64,000 bases of DNA, taken from the NCBI RefSeq assembly GCF_003944715.1, contig NZ_RWIT01000003.1:310001-374000 (forward strand), in the 5' to 3' direction. Every line of letters starts with the position of its first letter. Position 1 is the first letter of the stretch. The DNA is from Hymenobacter rigui (GTDB lineage: Bacteria; Bacteroidota; Bacteroidia; Cytophagales; Hymenobacteraceae). Shown in pieces: positions 25,070 to 33,667 of the stretch. The position numbers and the translations under genes are program-made. The notes below the pieces were generated by a model. The model was not told where the DNA came from, did no database searches, and worked only from the letters and a program-made list of their open reading frames with translations.

Positions 25070-26107
25070 GTGTCTTATTTCCGGACCTTCACCCGCCTGA
25101 CGGCCCCTGCGCTGGCTTCCCTGGGCCTCGCCTTTACTCTCACCACCCTGCCCAGCTGCGGCTCGCGCTCCGGCACCGACTCGGAAAACCCCACGGCCGT
25201 AGCCGATACTACCAAGCCCGCTGTGATTGACACGGTGAAGCTGAAAATGGAAGCCATGCGCCGCGACTCGCTCAAGGCCGACTCCATTGCCAAGAAGAAC
25301 GGACAGTTGCCGGGCGCTATTCTGCCGGGTCACCGCATCATTGCTTTCTATGGCAACATCCGCTCAAAAGGCATGGGCATTCTGGGCCGGGAGCCGAAGG
25401 AGCAGATGTTCCGCAAGTTCGAGGGTGTGCTGAAGGAGTGGCAGGCCGCCGACCCCAGCATTCCAGTGCAGCCTGCCCTGCACAACGTAACCATCACGGC
25501 CCAGGGCACGCCCGGCAAGGATGGCAAATGGCGCCTGATGAACTCCAAAGCCACTATTGAGGAAGTTATCAGCTGGGCCCGGGAGCACAAGTGCATTCTG
25601 TTCCTGGATGTGCAGCCTGGCCACAGCACCCTGGAGGCGGAGCTGCCCAAGCTGGAGCAGTACCTGAAGCAGCCCGATATTCACTTGGGCATCGACCCGG
25701 AATTCTCGCTGGCCACCAAGCCTGGTGTGCGGCCTAACCAGAAAATCGGGACGCTGGATGCCAAGGATGTGAATTTCACCATCAACTTCCTGGCCCGCAT
25801 TGTATCGGAAAACAAGCTCCCGCCCAAGGTGTTGACGGTACACCGCTTCACCCGGAAGATGATTACCAACTACAAAAACATCAAGCTCGACCCGCGCGTG
25901 CAGGTGGTGATGCACATGGACGGCCACGGCAACCCCGTGCTGAAAAAGGACTCGTACCGCGACTATATTCAAGCTGAGCCCGTGCAGTACACCGGCTTCA
26001 AGCTGTTTTATGAGTACGACGGCCGCCCCGCTCCGCACCACATCATGACCCCCAAGGAAGTCCTGACCGAGCTGACGCCCAAGCCGCTGTATATTCAGTA
26101 TCAGTAA
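25070..26107 (+). CDS. Lipoprotein of an uncharacterised conserved family (paralogue B)
   Basis: The product is 345 residues from a GTG start at VSYFRTF; an earlier TTG frame start (24986) would give an unlikely N-terminus. The signal peptide ends in LPSC, a lipobox-like site. The mature protein matches paralogue A (22434-23435) along its length: GAILPGHRIIAFYGN, ILFLDVQPGHSTLEAELP, DIHLGIDPEFSL, FLARIVSENKLPPKVLTVHRF, VQVVMHMDGHGNP, KPLYIQYQ. Conserved Asp, Glu and His in these blocks could be active-site residues of a barrel enzyme, but this is inference. It ends at a double hairpin shared with the convergent efflux gene. Confidence 0.8.
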   Translation: MSYFRTFTRLTAPALASLGLAFTLTTLPSCGSRSGTDSENPTAVADTTKPAVIDTVKLKMEAMRRDSLKADSIAKKNGQLPGAILPGHRIIAFYGNIRSKGMGILGREPKEQMFRKFEGVLKEWQAADPSIPVQPALHNVTITAQGTPGKDGKWRLMNSKATIEEVISWAREHKCILFLDVQPGHSTLEAELPKLEQYLKQPDIHLGIDPEFSLATKPGVRPNQKIGTLDAKDVNFTINFLARIVSENKLPPKVLTVHRFTRKMITNYKNIKLDPRVQVVMHMDGHGNPVLKKDSYRDYIQAEPVQYTGFKLFYEYDGRPAPHHIMTPKEVLTELTPKPLYIQYQ

Positions 26108-26258
26108 GTGGTGAAATTGCGAATGGTGAAGTTGTGAATGGTCGGATGACCGTTTCAGCTTCACTTCTCCCACGCAAAAGCCCCGACCGTAATGTACGGT
26201 CGGGGCTTTTGCGTGGCGGTGCAATGATAAAAACTAACTTTTCACAATTTCACCGCTT
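26106..26258. terminator. Nested terminator: 21-base perfect hairpin inside an outer palindrome
   Basis: The inner hairpin has 21-base perfect arms (26171-26191, 26195-26215) with the core AAAAGCCCCGACC / GGTCGGGGCTTTT. Outer arms at 26106-26123 and 26241-26258 match at 16 of 18 positions, contain GTGAAATTGNGAA, and reach into both stop codons. It separates convergent genes ending at 26107 and 26257. The inner part is surely a bidirectional terminator; the outer repeat resembles the palindromes elsewhere in the window. Confidence 0.85.
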
Positions 26259-27828
26259 AGTGCGCGGCGTTCAGGTCCACTTTCTCGCCGGGTTTGGGGC
26301 GCTGCACCAGCAGAATCAGGGGCAGGCAAAGCAAGAAGAAAGTGCCAATCATCAGGAACGTCTGGGCGTAGGTGACGATGGATGTCTGCTTCATAATCAT
26401 ACCGCTGAGGGCCGCAAAGGCCTGCTGCTGGGCATCGAGGAAGCTGGCACCTTTACTCATGAAGCTGGCCGTGAGGCCCTGCAGGCGTTGCTGGGTCTCG
26501 GGGTCGTAGAGCGACACGTTAGTGGCGATACCCACGCGGTTCTGGGCAATGGAACGCTCCAGGTAGGTACCCACCAGCGCCACCCCGAACGAGCCGCCCA
26601 GCTGCCGGATCATACCGGTGAGGCCGGCGGCCTGGCCGGCATCCTTGCCGCTGATGCCGCTGAGTGACATGGTAGTAATGGGCAGGAACAGCAGCGCCAA
26701 CCCAAAGCCCCGCAGAATCAGGGGCCAGAAAAAGTCACTCTCGCCGGCCGTGGGCGAAATCTGGGTGCTCATCCAGTAGGAGAAGATAAAGAAGATGGTG
26801 AAGCCCACCGGCAGAATAAACTTCTGCGGGATGCCCCCCTGAATCATCTTACCCACTACCGGCATCATAAAGCCCGACAGCAGCGCGCCCGGCAGCAGCA
26901 GGTAGCCGGTTTGCTCAGCCGTGAAGCCCAGAATGCGCTGGCAGAAAATTGGGAAAACGAACACCGAGGCAAATAGCCCGAAGCCCAGAATAAACGACAG
27001 GAACGCCCCAATGGCCAGGTTGCGGCTGCGCGTGAGTACCCGTAAATCCACAATGGGCTGCTTGGCCGTCAGCTCACGCCAGATGAAGCCCACCATGCCC
27101 ACCACGGCCATCAGGGTGAAGAAGTTGATGTACAGGCTCTCAAACCAGTCCTCGGTTTCACCCTGCTCCAGCACCAGCTGTAACGAGCCTACGCCCAGAA
27201 TCAGCAGGAAAATACCGGCCCAGTCGATTTCGCGCAGGGGCCGCGGAATAGCATTCTTGATACGCTCCGGGTCCCGGATGAAGAGAATGGTGAAGATGGC
27301 GGCCAGAATGCCCACCGGTACGTTCACGTAGAAAATCCAGGGCCAGTCGTAGTTATCCACAATAAAACCACCCAGCGTGGGGCCAATGGTGGGGCCGATA
27401 ATCACACCCATGCCAAACAAAGCCTGCCCCAGGGGCAGCTGCTTGGGCGGGAAGGTATCAATGAGGATAGCCTGGGAAGTAGCCATGAGGGCACCGCCAC
27501 CCACACCCTGAATAAAGCGGAAGGCTACCAGCTCCCAGATGTTGGTGCTCTGCCCGCAGAGCATGGAGGCAATGGTGAACAGAATCACCGAGAACAGGTA
27601 GTAGTTGCGGCGGCCGAACTGCTCGGCCAGAAAGCCCGTCATTGGAATTACAATAACGTTGGCAATGCCGTAGGAGGCCACTACCCAGCTGACTTCCTGC
27701 TGCGTAGCCGAGAGGTTACCCATCATCTGGGTAAGGGCCACGTTTACAATGCTGGTATCAATGAGTTCCAGCAAGCAGCACATCACCACCGTAATGACGA
27801 TGATCCACTTGGTAAATCCGGTTTCCAT
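26257..27828 (-). CDS. emrB: DHA2 family multidrug efflux MFS permease (EmrB/QacA type)
   Basis: The product is 523 residues with about 14 transmembrane segments, the normal number for the DHA2 (14-TMS) family. The first is IIVITVVMCCLLELIDTSIVNVAL, with the LDxTIVNVALP-like motif as LIDTSIVNVALTQM. Motif A-like FLAEQFGRRNYY, and GVGGGALMATSQAILIDTFPP followed by GMGVIIGPTIGPTLGG (motif C), are all clear. It exports hydrophobic compounds by proton antiport and works with the EmrA-like adaptor and TolC-like channel encoded upstream in the same operon. Position: last gene of tolC-usp-emrA-emrB. A strong palindrome separates it from emrA. Confidence 0.93.
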   Translation of the reverse strand: METGFTKWIIVITVVMCCLLELIDTSIVNVALTQMMGNLSATQQEVSWVVASYGIANVIVIPMTGFLAEQFGRRNYYLFSVILFTIASMLCGQSTNIWELVAFRFIQGVGGGALMATSQAILIDTFPPKQLPLGQALFGMGVIIGPTIGPTLGGFIVDNYDWPWIFYVNVPVGILAAIFTILFIRDPERIKNAIPRPLREIDWAGIFLLILGVGSLQLVLEQGETEDWFESLYINFFTLMAVVGMVGFIWRELTAKQPIVDLRVLTRSRNLAIGAFLSFILGFGLFASVFVFPIFCQRILGFTAEQTGYLLLPGALLSGFMMPVVGKMIQGGIPQKFILPVGFTIFFIFSYWMSTQISPTAGESDFFWPLILRGFGLALLFLPITTMSLSGISGKDAGQAAGLTGMIRQLGGSFGVALVGTYLERSIAQNRVGIATNVSLYDPETQQRLQGLTASFMSKGASFLDAQQQAFAALSGMIMKQTSIVTYAQTFLMIGTFFLLCLPLILLVQRPKPGEKVDLNAAH

Positions 27829-27842
27829 ACTTGGTCAGTTGC

Positions 27843-27921
27843 CAGTTGCCGGTTACTAGTTGCCAGTTATGTATTGCTCCCGCGAAGGAGCTACTAACTG
27901 AGCACTAGCAACCGGCAGCTG
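27843..27921 (-). repeat. Word-iterated palindrome in the emrA-emrB spacer
   Basis: Arms of 27 bases (27843-27869 and 27895-27921) pair at about 23 positions with two single-base shifts. They are made of variants of AGTTGCC / GGCAACT. The apex holds a second perfect hairpin GCTCC-CGCGAA-GGAGC (27876-27891). The element nearly fills the 98-base gap between two genes of one operon. Confidence 0.75.
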
Positions 27922-27926
27922 ATTGG

Positions 27927-29033
27927 TTATTTGGTTTTCACCGTAGCCGTCACGCTCATACCGGCGCGCAGGGGGTGCTCGGGGTCAACCTTATCGAGGA
28001 CGATTTTGACGGGGACCCGTTGGGTTACTTTCACGAAGTTGCCGGAGGCATTATCGGGGGGCAGCAGGGCGAAGCGGGCACCAGTAGCCGCCGACAGTGA
28101 CTCAATATGACCTTGGAACTCCTCGTTCGGGTACGCATCTACTTCCACTTCCACCGGCTGGCCCACTTTCATGTTCTCCAACTGGGTTTCCTTGAAATTG
28201 GCAATTACCCAGGTGTTGCCGCTGGCCACAATGCCCATCAGCTGCTGGTTGGGCCCTACTACCTGGCCGGGCTGCACGTTTTTCTTGCTAACAATACCGT
28301 TGCCGGGGGCCGTAATGGTGGTATAGCTGAGCTGCAGCTTGGCGTTGTCAAGGTCAGCCTGACGCTGCTTTACCATGGCTTCGGCCACTTTCACCTGCTG
28401 CTGCGCGGCGGCTACCTGCTGCTGCGCCACGCGCACCTGCTGTTGCGCCGTGGCACGCTGGGCGCTGGTCGATTTCAGGTTGGCCTGCACCGCGTCGTAC
28501 TCACTCTGCGGAATGATATCCTCCTTCCGCAGAAACTGGCTGCGTTTCAGGTCTTTCTCAAGGCGGGAGCGGGTAGCATCACTTACACCAATGGCCGTCT
28601 GAGCCGAGCTGACGTTGGCCGAAGCCGTACCCACGGCGGCGCGGGCCGCTACTACGTTGGCCTGCGCCGCTGCCAGAGCTGCCTCGGCGGCATTCACGCG
28701 CTGCTGCTGGTCGGCGGGGTCCACCGTTACCAGTACGTCGCCTTTTTTCACGGGCTGGTTATCTTCCACCTTCACCTCCAGCACCGGGCCCGATACGCGG
28801 GGCAGAATCGGGTACACGTCCCCTTCTACCTGGGCGTCGTCGGTTTCCTCGTGGGTCTGGCCGAACTGGTAGCGCTGCCAGCCAAAGTAGGCACCAGCCA
28901 GCAGCACCAGAGCCAGGATAATGAAGATAATCGGGCGCTTGGAGCGGCCCTCGGGTTGCTCGTCCACTACTGGCTCGTAAGCCGCTTGGTGCGTGGGCGC
29001 TACAGCCGAATCGTGTTGAACGGGAGTTGCCAT
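27927..29033 (-). CDS. emrA: EmrA/HlyD-type membrane fusion protein
   Basis: The product is 368 residues. A cytoplasmic N-terminus is followed by one transmembrane segment (about 34-51, PIIFIILALVLLAGAYFGW). The biotinyl-lipoyl-like half (DAQVEGDVYPILPRVSGPVLEVKVEDNQPVKKGDVLVTVDP) is followed by a long alpha-helical hairpin rich in Ala and Gln (about 105-215), then the second lipoyl half (TITAPGNGIVSKKNVQPGQVV) and a beta-barrel domain. This is the adaptor of a tripartite efflux pump, bridging the permease encoded next and the TolC-like channel encoded at the start of the operon. Coding-strand codon use matches its neighbours. Confidence 0.94.
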   Translation of the reverse strand: MATPVQHDSAVAPTHQAAYEPVVDEQPEGRSKRPIIFIILALVLLAGAYFGWQRYQFGQTHEETDDAQVEGDVYPILPRVSGPVLEVKVEDNQPVKKGDVLVTVDPADQQQRVNAAEAALAAAQANVVAARAAVGTASANVSSAQTAIGVSDATRSRLEKDLKRSQFLRKEDIIPQSEYDAVQANLKSTSAQRATAQQQVRVAQQQVAAAQQQVKVAEAMVKQRQADLDNAKLQLSYTTITAPGNGIVSKKNVQPGQVVGPNQQLMGIVASGNTWVIANFKETQLENMKVGQPVEVEVDAYPNEEFQGHIESLSAATGARFALLPPDNASGNFVKVTQRVPVKIVLDKVDPEHPLRAGMSVTATVKTK

Positions 29034-29119
29034 ATGGGTACTTGGTTGTTCGTTGTCGAGAGTTGAGGAGAGCAGGCAGCCGGCCAGATAAAACCGCTAC
29101 CCAACTGAATGTTTGAAGT

Positions 29120-29545
29120 TTACGCCGATTGGCGGTATTCCTTGGGGCGACCCGGCTTTACCAGCAGCGTTACGCAGAGTGCGGTTCGGACTACTGTTTC
29201 GGCGGTGCTGCCCATCAGAAAGCGCGTGAGGCCCGTCTGGCCATGCGCCCCAATGACAATGATATCGGCCGGATGTCGGCGCGCTTCTTCCACTATTTCA
29301 TGCGCTGCGTCACCAGTCAGCACGGTGGTAGTTACCTGGGCCCCGGCAGCCAGGGCCGCTTCCCGGTAACGGGCCAGCCGCTGAGCCATTTCCACATCAT
29401 TGACAGGCACCCCGGCCGGCCGGGGCTCTGGCTCCAGCACGTGCAGCAGCCGTAGCTCGGCCCCGGTACCTGCCGCCAGCGTAGCCGCGTACGTTACTAC
29501 CGCTTCGGAGGCAGCAGAAAAGTCAACCGGACACAGGATGGTCAT
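29120..29545 (-). CDS. Universal stress protein (UspA family)
   Basis: The product is 141 residues from MTILCPVDFSAASE, where the family starts. Motifs: CPVDFSAASEAVVTYAATLA at the N-terminus, LRLLHVLEPEP, and the ATP-binding loop IIVIGAHGQTGLTRFLMGSTAETVVRTALCVTLLVKP, matching G-x2-G-x9-G-S/T with the G-H-G type variant AHG. It probably binds ATP. It lies inside the efflux operon between tolC and emrA, 87 bases before emrA, and so is expected to be expressed with the pump; its role there is not known. Confidence 0.93.
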   Translation of the reverse strand: MTILCPVDFSAASEAVVTYAATLAAGTGAELRLLHVLEPEPRPAGVPVNDVEMAQRLARYREAALAAGAQVTTTVLTGDAAHEIVEEARRHPADIIVIGAHGQTGLTRFLMGSTAETVVRTALCVTLLVKPGRPKEYRQSA

Positions 29546-29552
29546 AGCAATG

Positions 29553-29652
29553 GTGAAATGGTGAGGTAGTGAAATGGTGAGTGTAGTGGGCTGGCCGGAA
29601 AAGTGACTGTAGGTGAACATCAGCTCACTATTTCACTATCCTACCATTTCAC
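29553..29652 (-). repeat. Word-iterated palindrome in the tolC-usp spacer
   Basis: Arms of 29 bases (29553-29581 and 29624-29652) match at 25 of 29 positions, with a 42-base interior. The arms repeat GTGAAATGGT / GTGAAATAGT-type words. The element fills the gap between the stop of tolC (29655) and the start of usp (29545). Confidence 0.78.
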
Positions 29653-29654
29653 TG

Positions 29655-30989
29655 CTACCAAATCTGCTCGCCGGTGGCGCGGCGGAGCTGGTATTGGCCG
29701 AGGGTATAGTTGTAGATGGACTGCAGGCGCGAGAGGCGCGACTGGGCCAGTTGGGTTTCGGCGTCCAGCACATCCAGGTTGCTGCCTACGCCGTAGCGGT
29801 AGCGGGCCTTGGCGCGGGTTAGCGCGTCGGTGGCCTGCGCAATCTGCACCTGCGAGTTGTCGTAGCGGGCGGTGCTGGTCTGCATGTTGTTCACAGCCTG
29901 TAGCACATCGGCCCGTACCTGCTCCTGGGTATCCTGGGTGCGGGCCTGGGCGCCTTTAATAGCCGACTGGGCCGTGGCTCGCTGGTACTTGTTCCGGTCA
30001 CCGTCGTAAATCGGAATGCTAAGCTGGGCTCCGGCCACCGTGTTGAAGCGGAACCGTTCCAGGTTTGGCACAATGTAGCCGTTCTTCCCCCCGGCCTGGG
30101 CTACCAGATTCAGGGTGGGCTTGTTGCTGGTTTCCGCTACACGCAGCTGCGAGGCGGCCGTTTCTTCCGCATCCTTGGCCAGCTTTACTTCCGGGCGGTT
30201 TTCGGCGGCGCGGGTCAGGGCAGCGGCTACATCCACAGCCTGCGGATTGTACTCGAAGCGGCCCCGCACGGGCGTTACGTCGCTTTCGGGGCGGTGCAGC
30301 AGGCGGGCCAACTGAATTTCCTGATTGCGCAGCTGATTCTGGAGGTCAATCTTACGGTCCAGCGCCTGGGCAATGCGCACCTGCGTGGTCGTCACGTCGA
30401 AGTTGGTGCTCACGCCCCCTTCTACCCGCTTCTCCATTTCGCGCTGGTGCTGGCGCAGGGAGGCAATCTGGGCATCCTGCACCCGAATAGCTTCGCGGGC
30501 AAACAGAATGCTATAGTAGCTCTGCGCGGCGGCATAAGCCAGGTCGCGGCGGGTTACGTTGATCTGGTCGGAGGCCGTGAGGGCCCGGGATTTGGCAGCA
30601 TTAATGGCCGCGTTGGCCCGCCCGAAATCCAGCACCGTGTAGCGGGCCGTTACGTGGGTATCGTAGTTGTTGGCCGGAGCCAGCTGGAAGGTGGCGTCGC
30701 CGAGCGGAATCTTCACTACCGGGTCGATGCGGGTATAGCTGGCGGTACCGTCTACCACGGGCTTCAGGTAGGTGCGCGCTTCATCGAGGCGGCTCTGGGC
30801 CTGATTAACTTCTTCCTGCAGGGCATTGATGGCCGGGTTGGCATCCAGCACCGCACGAACGGTCGTATCCAGCGTCAGGGAGTCGCCGGCAGTAGCAGCG
30901 GCAATAGGTACCTGCGCATGGGCCGCGCTGCCAATCAGCAACCCCAGGGTTGTGAGTAACGGTGCGGTATGTTGTGGTCGGAAAAGCAT
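29655..30989 (-). CDS. TolC family outer-membrane efflux channel
   Basis: The product is 444 residues with a signal peptide (1-25, AHAQ). Two outer-membrane-efflux repeats of coiled-coil helices are seen: LDTTVRAVLDANPAINALQEEVNQAQSRLDEARTYLKP ... and a second half starting near AALTRAAENRPEVKLAKDAEETAASQLRVAE. YTVLDFGRANAAINAAK and LSIPIYDGDRNKYQRATAQ are typical beta-strand-to-helix junctions. As a trimer it should form the outer-membrane duct for the EmrAB-like pump. It is the first gene of the operon, 234 bases from the divergent sigma-54 activator gene. A -24/-12 type promoter lies 32-48 bases upstream of its start. Confidence 0.95.
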   Translation of the reverse strand: MLFRPQHTAPLLTTLGLLIGSAAHAQVPIAAATAGDSLTLDTTVRAVLDANPAINALQEEVNQAQSRLDEARTYLKPVVDGTASYTRIDPVVKIPLGDATFQLAPANNYDTHVTARYTVLDFGRANAAINAAKSRALTASDQINVTRRDLAYAAAQSYYSILFAREAIRVQDAQIASLRQHQREMEKRVEGGVSTNFDVTTTQVRIAQALDRKIDLQNQLRNQEIQLARLLHRPESDVTPVRGRFEYNPQAVDVAAALTRAAENRPEVKLAKDAEETAASQLRVAETSNKPTLNLVAQAGGKNGYIVPNLERFRFNTVAGAQLSIPIYDGDRNKYQRATAQSAIKGAQARTQDTQEQVRADVLQAVNNMQTSTARYDNSQVQIAQATDALTRAKARYRYGVGSNLDVLDAETQLAQSRLSRLQSIYNYTLGQYQLRRATGEQIW

Positions 30990-31020
30990 ATTTGAAACAG
31001 CTTATGGATGTCCGCCTTTT

Positions 31021-31037
31021 ACCTAACTACGTGCCAA
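31021..31037 (-). promoter_or_regulatory. Candidate sigma-54 (-24/-12) promoter of the efflux operon
   Basis: On the minus strand, TTGGCACG (31030-31037 in plus coordinates) matches the -24 box fully. It is followed by 4 bases and TAGGT at the -12 position, where the consensus is TTGCW; the first G of the -12 GC is kept at exact spacing, the C is not. Transcription would begin near 31011, about 20 bases before the tolC ATG. Confidence 0.6.
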
Positions 31038-31144
31038 CCCGTTAAAATCATTTTAATCTGCTTTAGAAACGGCCTCTGCTTCTCAGAAAGGCCGATAATA
31101 TTTTTTAAAAGACAAAAATTAGTTTTTTTATATATTCAGTATTT

Positions 31145-31194
31145 TTCCTGATATGTAAGCAAATCCTATTATTTATTCCTGATATTTAAGGAAT
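31145..31194. promoter_or_regulatory. Repeated activator-binding site candidate (UAS) upstream of the efflux operon
   Basis: Two direct copies, TTCCTGATATGTAAG (31145-31159) and TTCCTGATATTTAAG (31176-31190), start 31 bases apart, close to three helical turns. The second copy lies within a dyad ATTCCT-N8-AGGAAT (31175-31194). They are about 110-165 bases upstream of the -24 box, the usual range for enhancer sites. They also lie directly in front of the activator gene (31224), so autoregulation is possible. Confidence 0.5.
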
Positions 31195-31223
31195 ATTGAC
31201 TGCTGACTTATTTCCTACAGACC

Positions 31224-33320
31224 ATGCCCGATCAGGACGACTCGCTGCTGCTGTACCTCAACGATGCCATAGCTACCACGCGCAATAAGGAGGACTTATT
31301 CCGGAGCGTAACGGAAAAGCTGCGGCTGATTTTCCCCTTTGATGCCATTACCATCCTCACGCTGGACGCAGACCACCAATACCGCCGGGTGTTTCTGCGC
31401 GACTACCTGGGTGAGATGCTGCTGCCGGACCAGCCGGGGCGCAAGCCTCTGGGCCGCATGCCCATCGAAGGCACGCCCATCGAACTGTTTGTGCAGCAGT
31501 CCCGCCTGCATCAGTACGACTTAGAGGAACTGCTGGAAACGTATCCGCAGTACCAGCCGTTTTGTGCCCTGCTCGACCGGGGTATGCGCTACTTTGTGGT
31601 GGTGCCGCTGCGTACCGGCGGCCACCTCATCGGGCTGATGTCGTTGGTGGCGCGGCGGCGGCCGGATTTTTCACTTAACGACGTGGACCTGCTGGAGAAG
31701 ATTGGCAGTCTGGTGGCCGTGGCCGTCACCAACACGCTGGCTTTTGAGGACATGGCCCGCCGGGAACAGGAAAAATCCATGCAGCTGGCCCTCAACAATG
31801 CGCTGCTCAGCATTAAGGAGCGCGGGGAGCTGTTCCGCTCTATTGCCACCGAAATCAACCGCGTAGTACCCTGTGACTACTTTGGCGTACGGGTGCGCAA
31901 ACCCGACTCGCCGGTGCGGGCCCTGGCCGAGTTCAATAAGCAACCCGATGGCACCTTTGCCCCGCTCGATGAAAACCGCCACGACGACCTGCCGCAGTGG
32001 GCGGCCACCCAGGAGGCCGTGCTGGAGCTGTTTGCTACGCCGGGCGTGTACGTCGGGGCCGATTTTGAAGCCCTGGCGCAGCGCTATGAGCTGATGCGCT
32101 ATATCCGGGAGGAACGCGGCACCCAGTCGTTGCTGTGCACCCCACTGAAAACGGGCGAAGAAACTACCGTAGCCCTCATCCTCGCCAGTCATGAGCCATT
32201 TGGGTTTACGGAGGAAAATCTGGAGCTGATTCAGACGCTGGTGCCCCAGATCCGGCTGGCCATTCAGAACGTACTGGCCTTTGAGCAGATTGACGCTTTG
32301 CGGGCTCAGCTGGAGCAGGAGCGTACCTACCTCATCGACGAAATCAATACCACCGCCGCCGCCCGCCTCGACGACTTCGTGGGCGGCAGCGCCGTGATGC
32401 AGCAGGTGTACACCCGCCTGGCCCAGGTAGCCCCCACCGATACCACGGTGCTCATTACCGGCGAAACCGGCACCGGCAAGGAGCTGGTAGCCCGGGCCCT
32501 GCACAACCTCTCGCCCCGCAAGGAGCGGGCCCTCATCAAAATCAACTGCGCCGCCCTACCGGCCCAACTCATTGAAAGTGAGCTGTTCGGCCATGAAAAA
32601 GGAGCTTTTACCGGGGCCCACGACCGGCGCATCGGCAAGTTTGAGCTGGCCGACGGCGGCACTATTTTTCTGGATGAAGTAGGGGAACTACCGCTGGATC
32701 TGCAGGCCAAGCTGCTGCGTGTCCTGCAGGAAAAGGAGTTTGAGCGCATCGGGGGCCGCCGCGTTATTCACACCGACGTGCGGGTAATTACGGCTACCAA
32801 CCGGGTGCTGGAAGAGGAAGTAGCCGCCGGCCGCTTCCGCGCCGACCTGTACTACCGCCTCAACGTGTTTCCCATCCGGCTGCCGGCTTTGCGGGAGCGG
32901 CCCGAAGATGTGGAGCCCCTGATGCGCTACTTCCTGGAGCGCTTCACCAAGCAGATGGGCAAGCCCGTGCGCGGCCTGCGCGAGCGGGACCTGCGCGCCC
33001 TGCAGCAATACGGCTGGCCCGGCAACGTGCGGGAATTGGAGCACGTGGTAGAACAGGCCGTTATTGTGAGCCAGGGGCCGTTTCTGGAGTTTCAGGGGTT
33101 TGCAGCCGCCGCCCAGGCTGCGCCGGTACTACCGGAAACAACGGGCCCTGTGAAGACGCTTAAGGAGCAGGAACGAGACCATATTATGGTGACTCTGCGC
33201 CGCACTGGCGGCCGGGTAAGCGGCCCAAACGGGGCCGCCGTGCTGCTCGATATCAATCCGAAAACGCTGGAAGCCCGCATGAAAAAGCTGGGTATTCAAC
33301 GAACCATCACGGCCGGATAA
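31224..33320 (+). CDS. Sigma-54-dependent enhancer-binding regulator with two GAF domains
   Basis: The product is 698 residues. Two GAF-like sensor domains (about 5-180 and 185-355) are followed by a short coiled linker and an AAA+ domain. Walker A is GETGTGKE at 413-420, and the sigma-54-contacting loop GAFTGA at 460-465 is intact. Walker B is in [17 protein letters not shown], and the arginine region is [21 protein letters not shown]. The C-terminal Fis-type HTH is [45 protein letters not shown]. It opens promoters held by RpoN holoenzyme in response to a ligand bound by the GAF domains. The divergent tolC operon, with its -24/-12 promoter and repeated sites between the genes, is the obvious target. 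Confidence 0.95.
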   Translation: MPDQDDSLLLYLNDAIATTRNKEDLFRSVTEKLRLIFPFDAITILTLDADHQYRRVFLRDYLGEMLLPDQPGRKPLGRMPIEGTPIELFVQQSRLHQYDLEELLETYPQYQPFCALLDRGMRYFVVVPLRTGGHLIGLMSLVARRRPDFSLNDVDLLEKIGSLVAVAVTNTLAFEDMARREQEKSMQLALNNALLSIKERGELFRSIATEINRVVPCDYFGVRVRKPDSPVRALAEFNKQPDGTFAPLDENRHDDLPQWAATQEAVLELFATPGVYVGADFEALAQRYELMRYIREERGTQSLLCTPLKTGEETTVALILASHEPFGFTEENLELIQTLVPQIRLAIQNVLAFEQIDALRAQLEQERTYLIDEINTTAAARLDDFVGGSAVMQQVYTRLAQVAPTDTTVLITGETGTGKELVARALHNLSPRKERALIKINCAALPAQLIESELFGHEKGAFTGAHDRRIGKFELADGGTIFLDEVGELPLDLQAKLLRVLQEKEFERIGGRRVIHTDVRVITATNRVLEEEVAAGRFRADLYYRLNVFPIRLPALRERPEDVEPLMRYFLERFTKQMGKPVRGLRERDLRALQQYGWPGNVRELEHVVEQAVIVSQGPFLEFQGFAAAAQAAPVLPETTGPVKTLKEQERDHIMVTLRRTGGRVSGPNGAAVLLDINPKTLEARMKKLGIQRTITAG

Positions 33321-33423
33321 CGCCTACCGGAAGCCAACAGTGCGTAAGCTGGCGCAGCGCTCTGTCAGCCATTATGTTGCGGGGGCCGTATACCACGGCT
33401 ATTCACCTTCAGATTTGACGACC

Positions 33424-33549
33424 ATGGCCCAGACTACCAGCACCCCCAAGCATACCGACCCCGCCACCAAGCGCGAGGAAAAGAAAAACGAAGAAACGAA
33501 AACCGATAAGCCCGACGGCAAGCAGAAAACCACCCAGAAAGGTTCCTAA
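33424..33549 (+). CDS. Small highly charged protein of unknown function
   Basis: The product is 41 residues from an ATG in ACCATGGCC. The composition is dominated by Lys, Thr, Glu, Asp and Gln with no hydrophobic core, so it is probably disordered. Similar short, polar, Lys/Glu-rich proteins are common in Bacteroidota and are without known function. It lies alone between the sigma-54 regulator and mcrB, followed by its own terminator. Coding status rests on the clean frame, position and terminator only. Confidence 0.55.
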   Translation: MAQTTSTPKHTDPATKREEKKNEETKTDKPDGKQKTTQKGS

Positions 33550-33568
33550 ACCGTTCTGACTACTGCAG

Positions 33569-33605
33569 AAAAGCCCGGTCAGCACTTTGTTGACTGGGCT
33601 TTTTT
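33569..33605 (+). terminator. Rho-independent terminator
   Basis: Stem AGCCCGGTCA / TGACTGGGCT (33572-33581, 33591-33600) with one G-U pair, followed by T6 and preceded by A-rich sequence. It follows the 41-residue gene by 20 bases. Confidence 0.88.
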
Positions 33606-33667
33606 GTGGCCGGCCAGCGGGACCTTTTTGGCCGCATCCGGCTGTTTTGCCCGTACTTTAGAACCGC

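Noticed and set aside
29641..30959. Plus-strand ORFs opposite tolC
   Set aside because: TolC repeats on the minus strand are unambiguous, so these are shadow frames.
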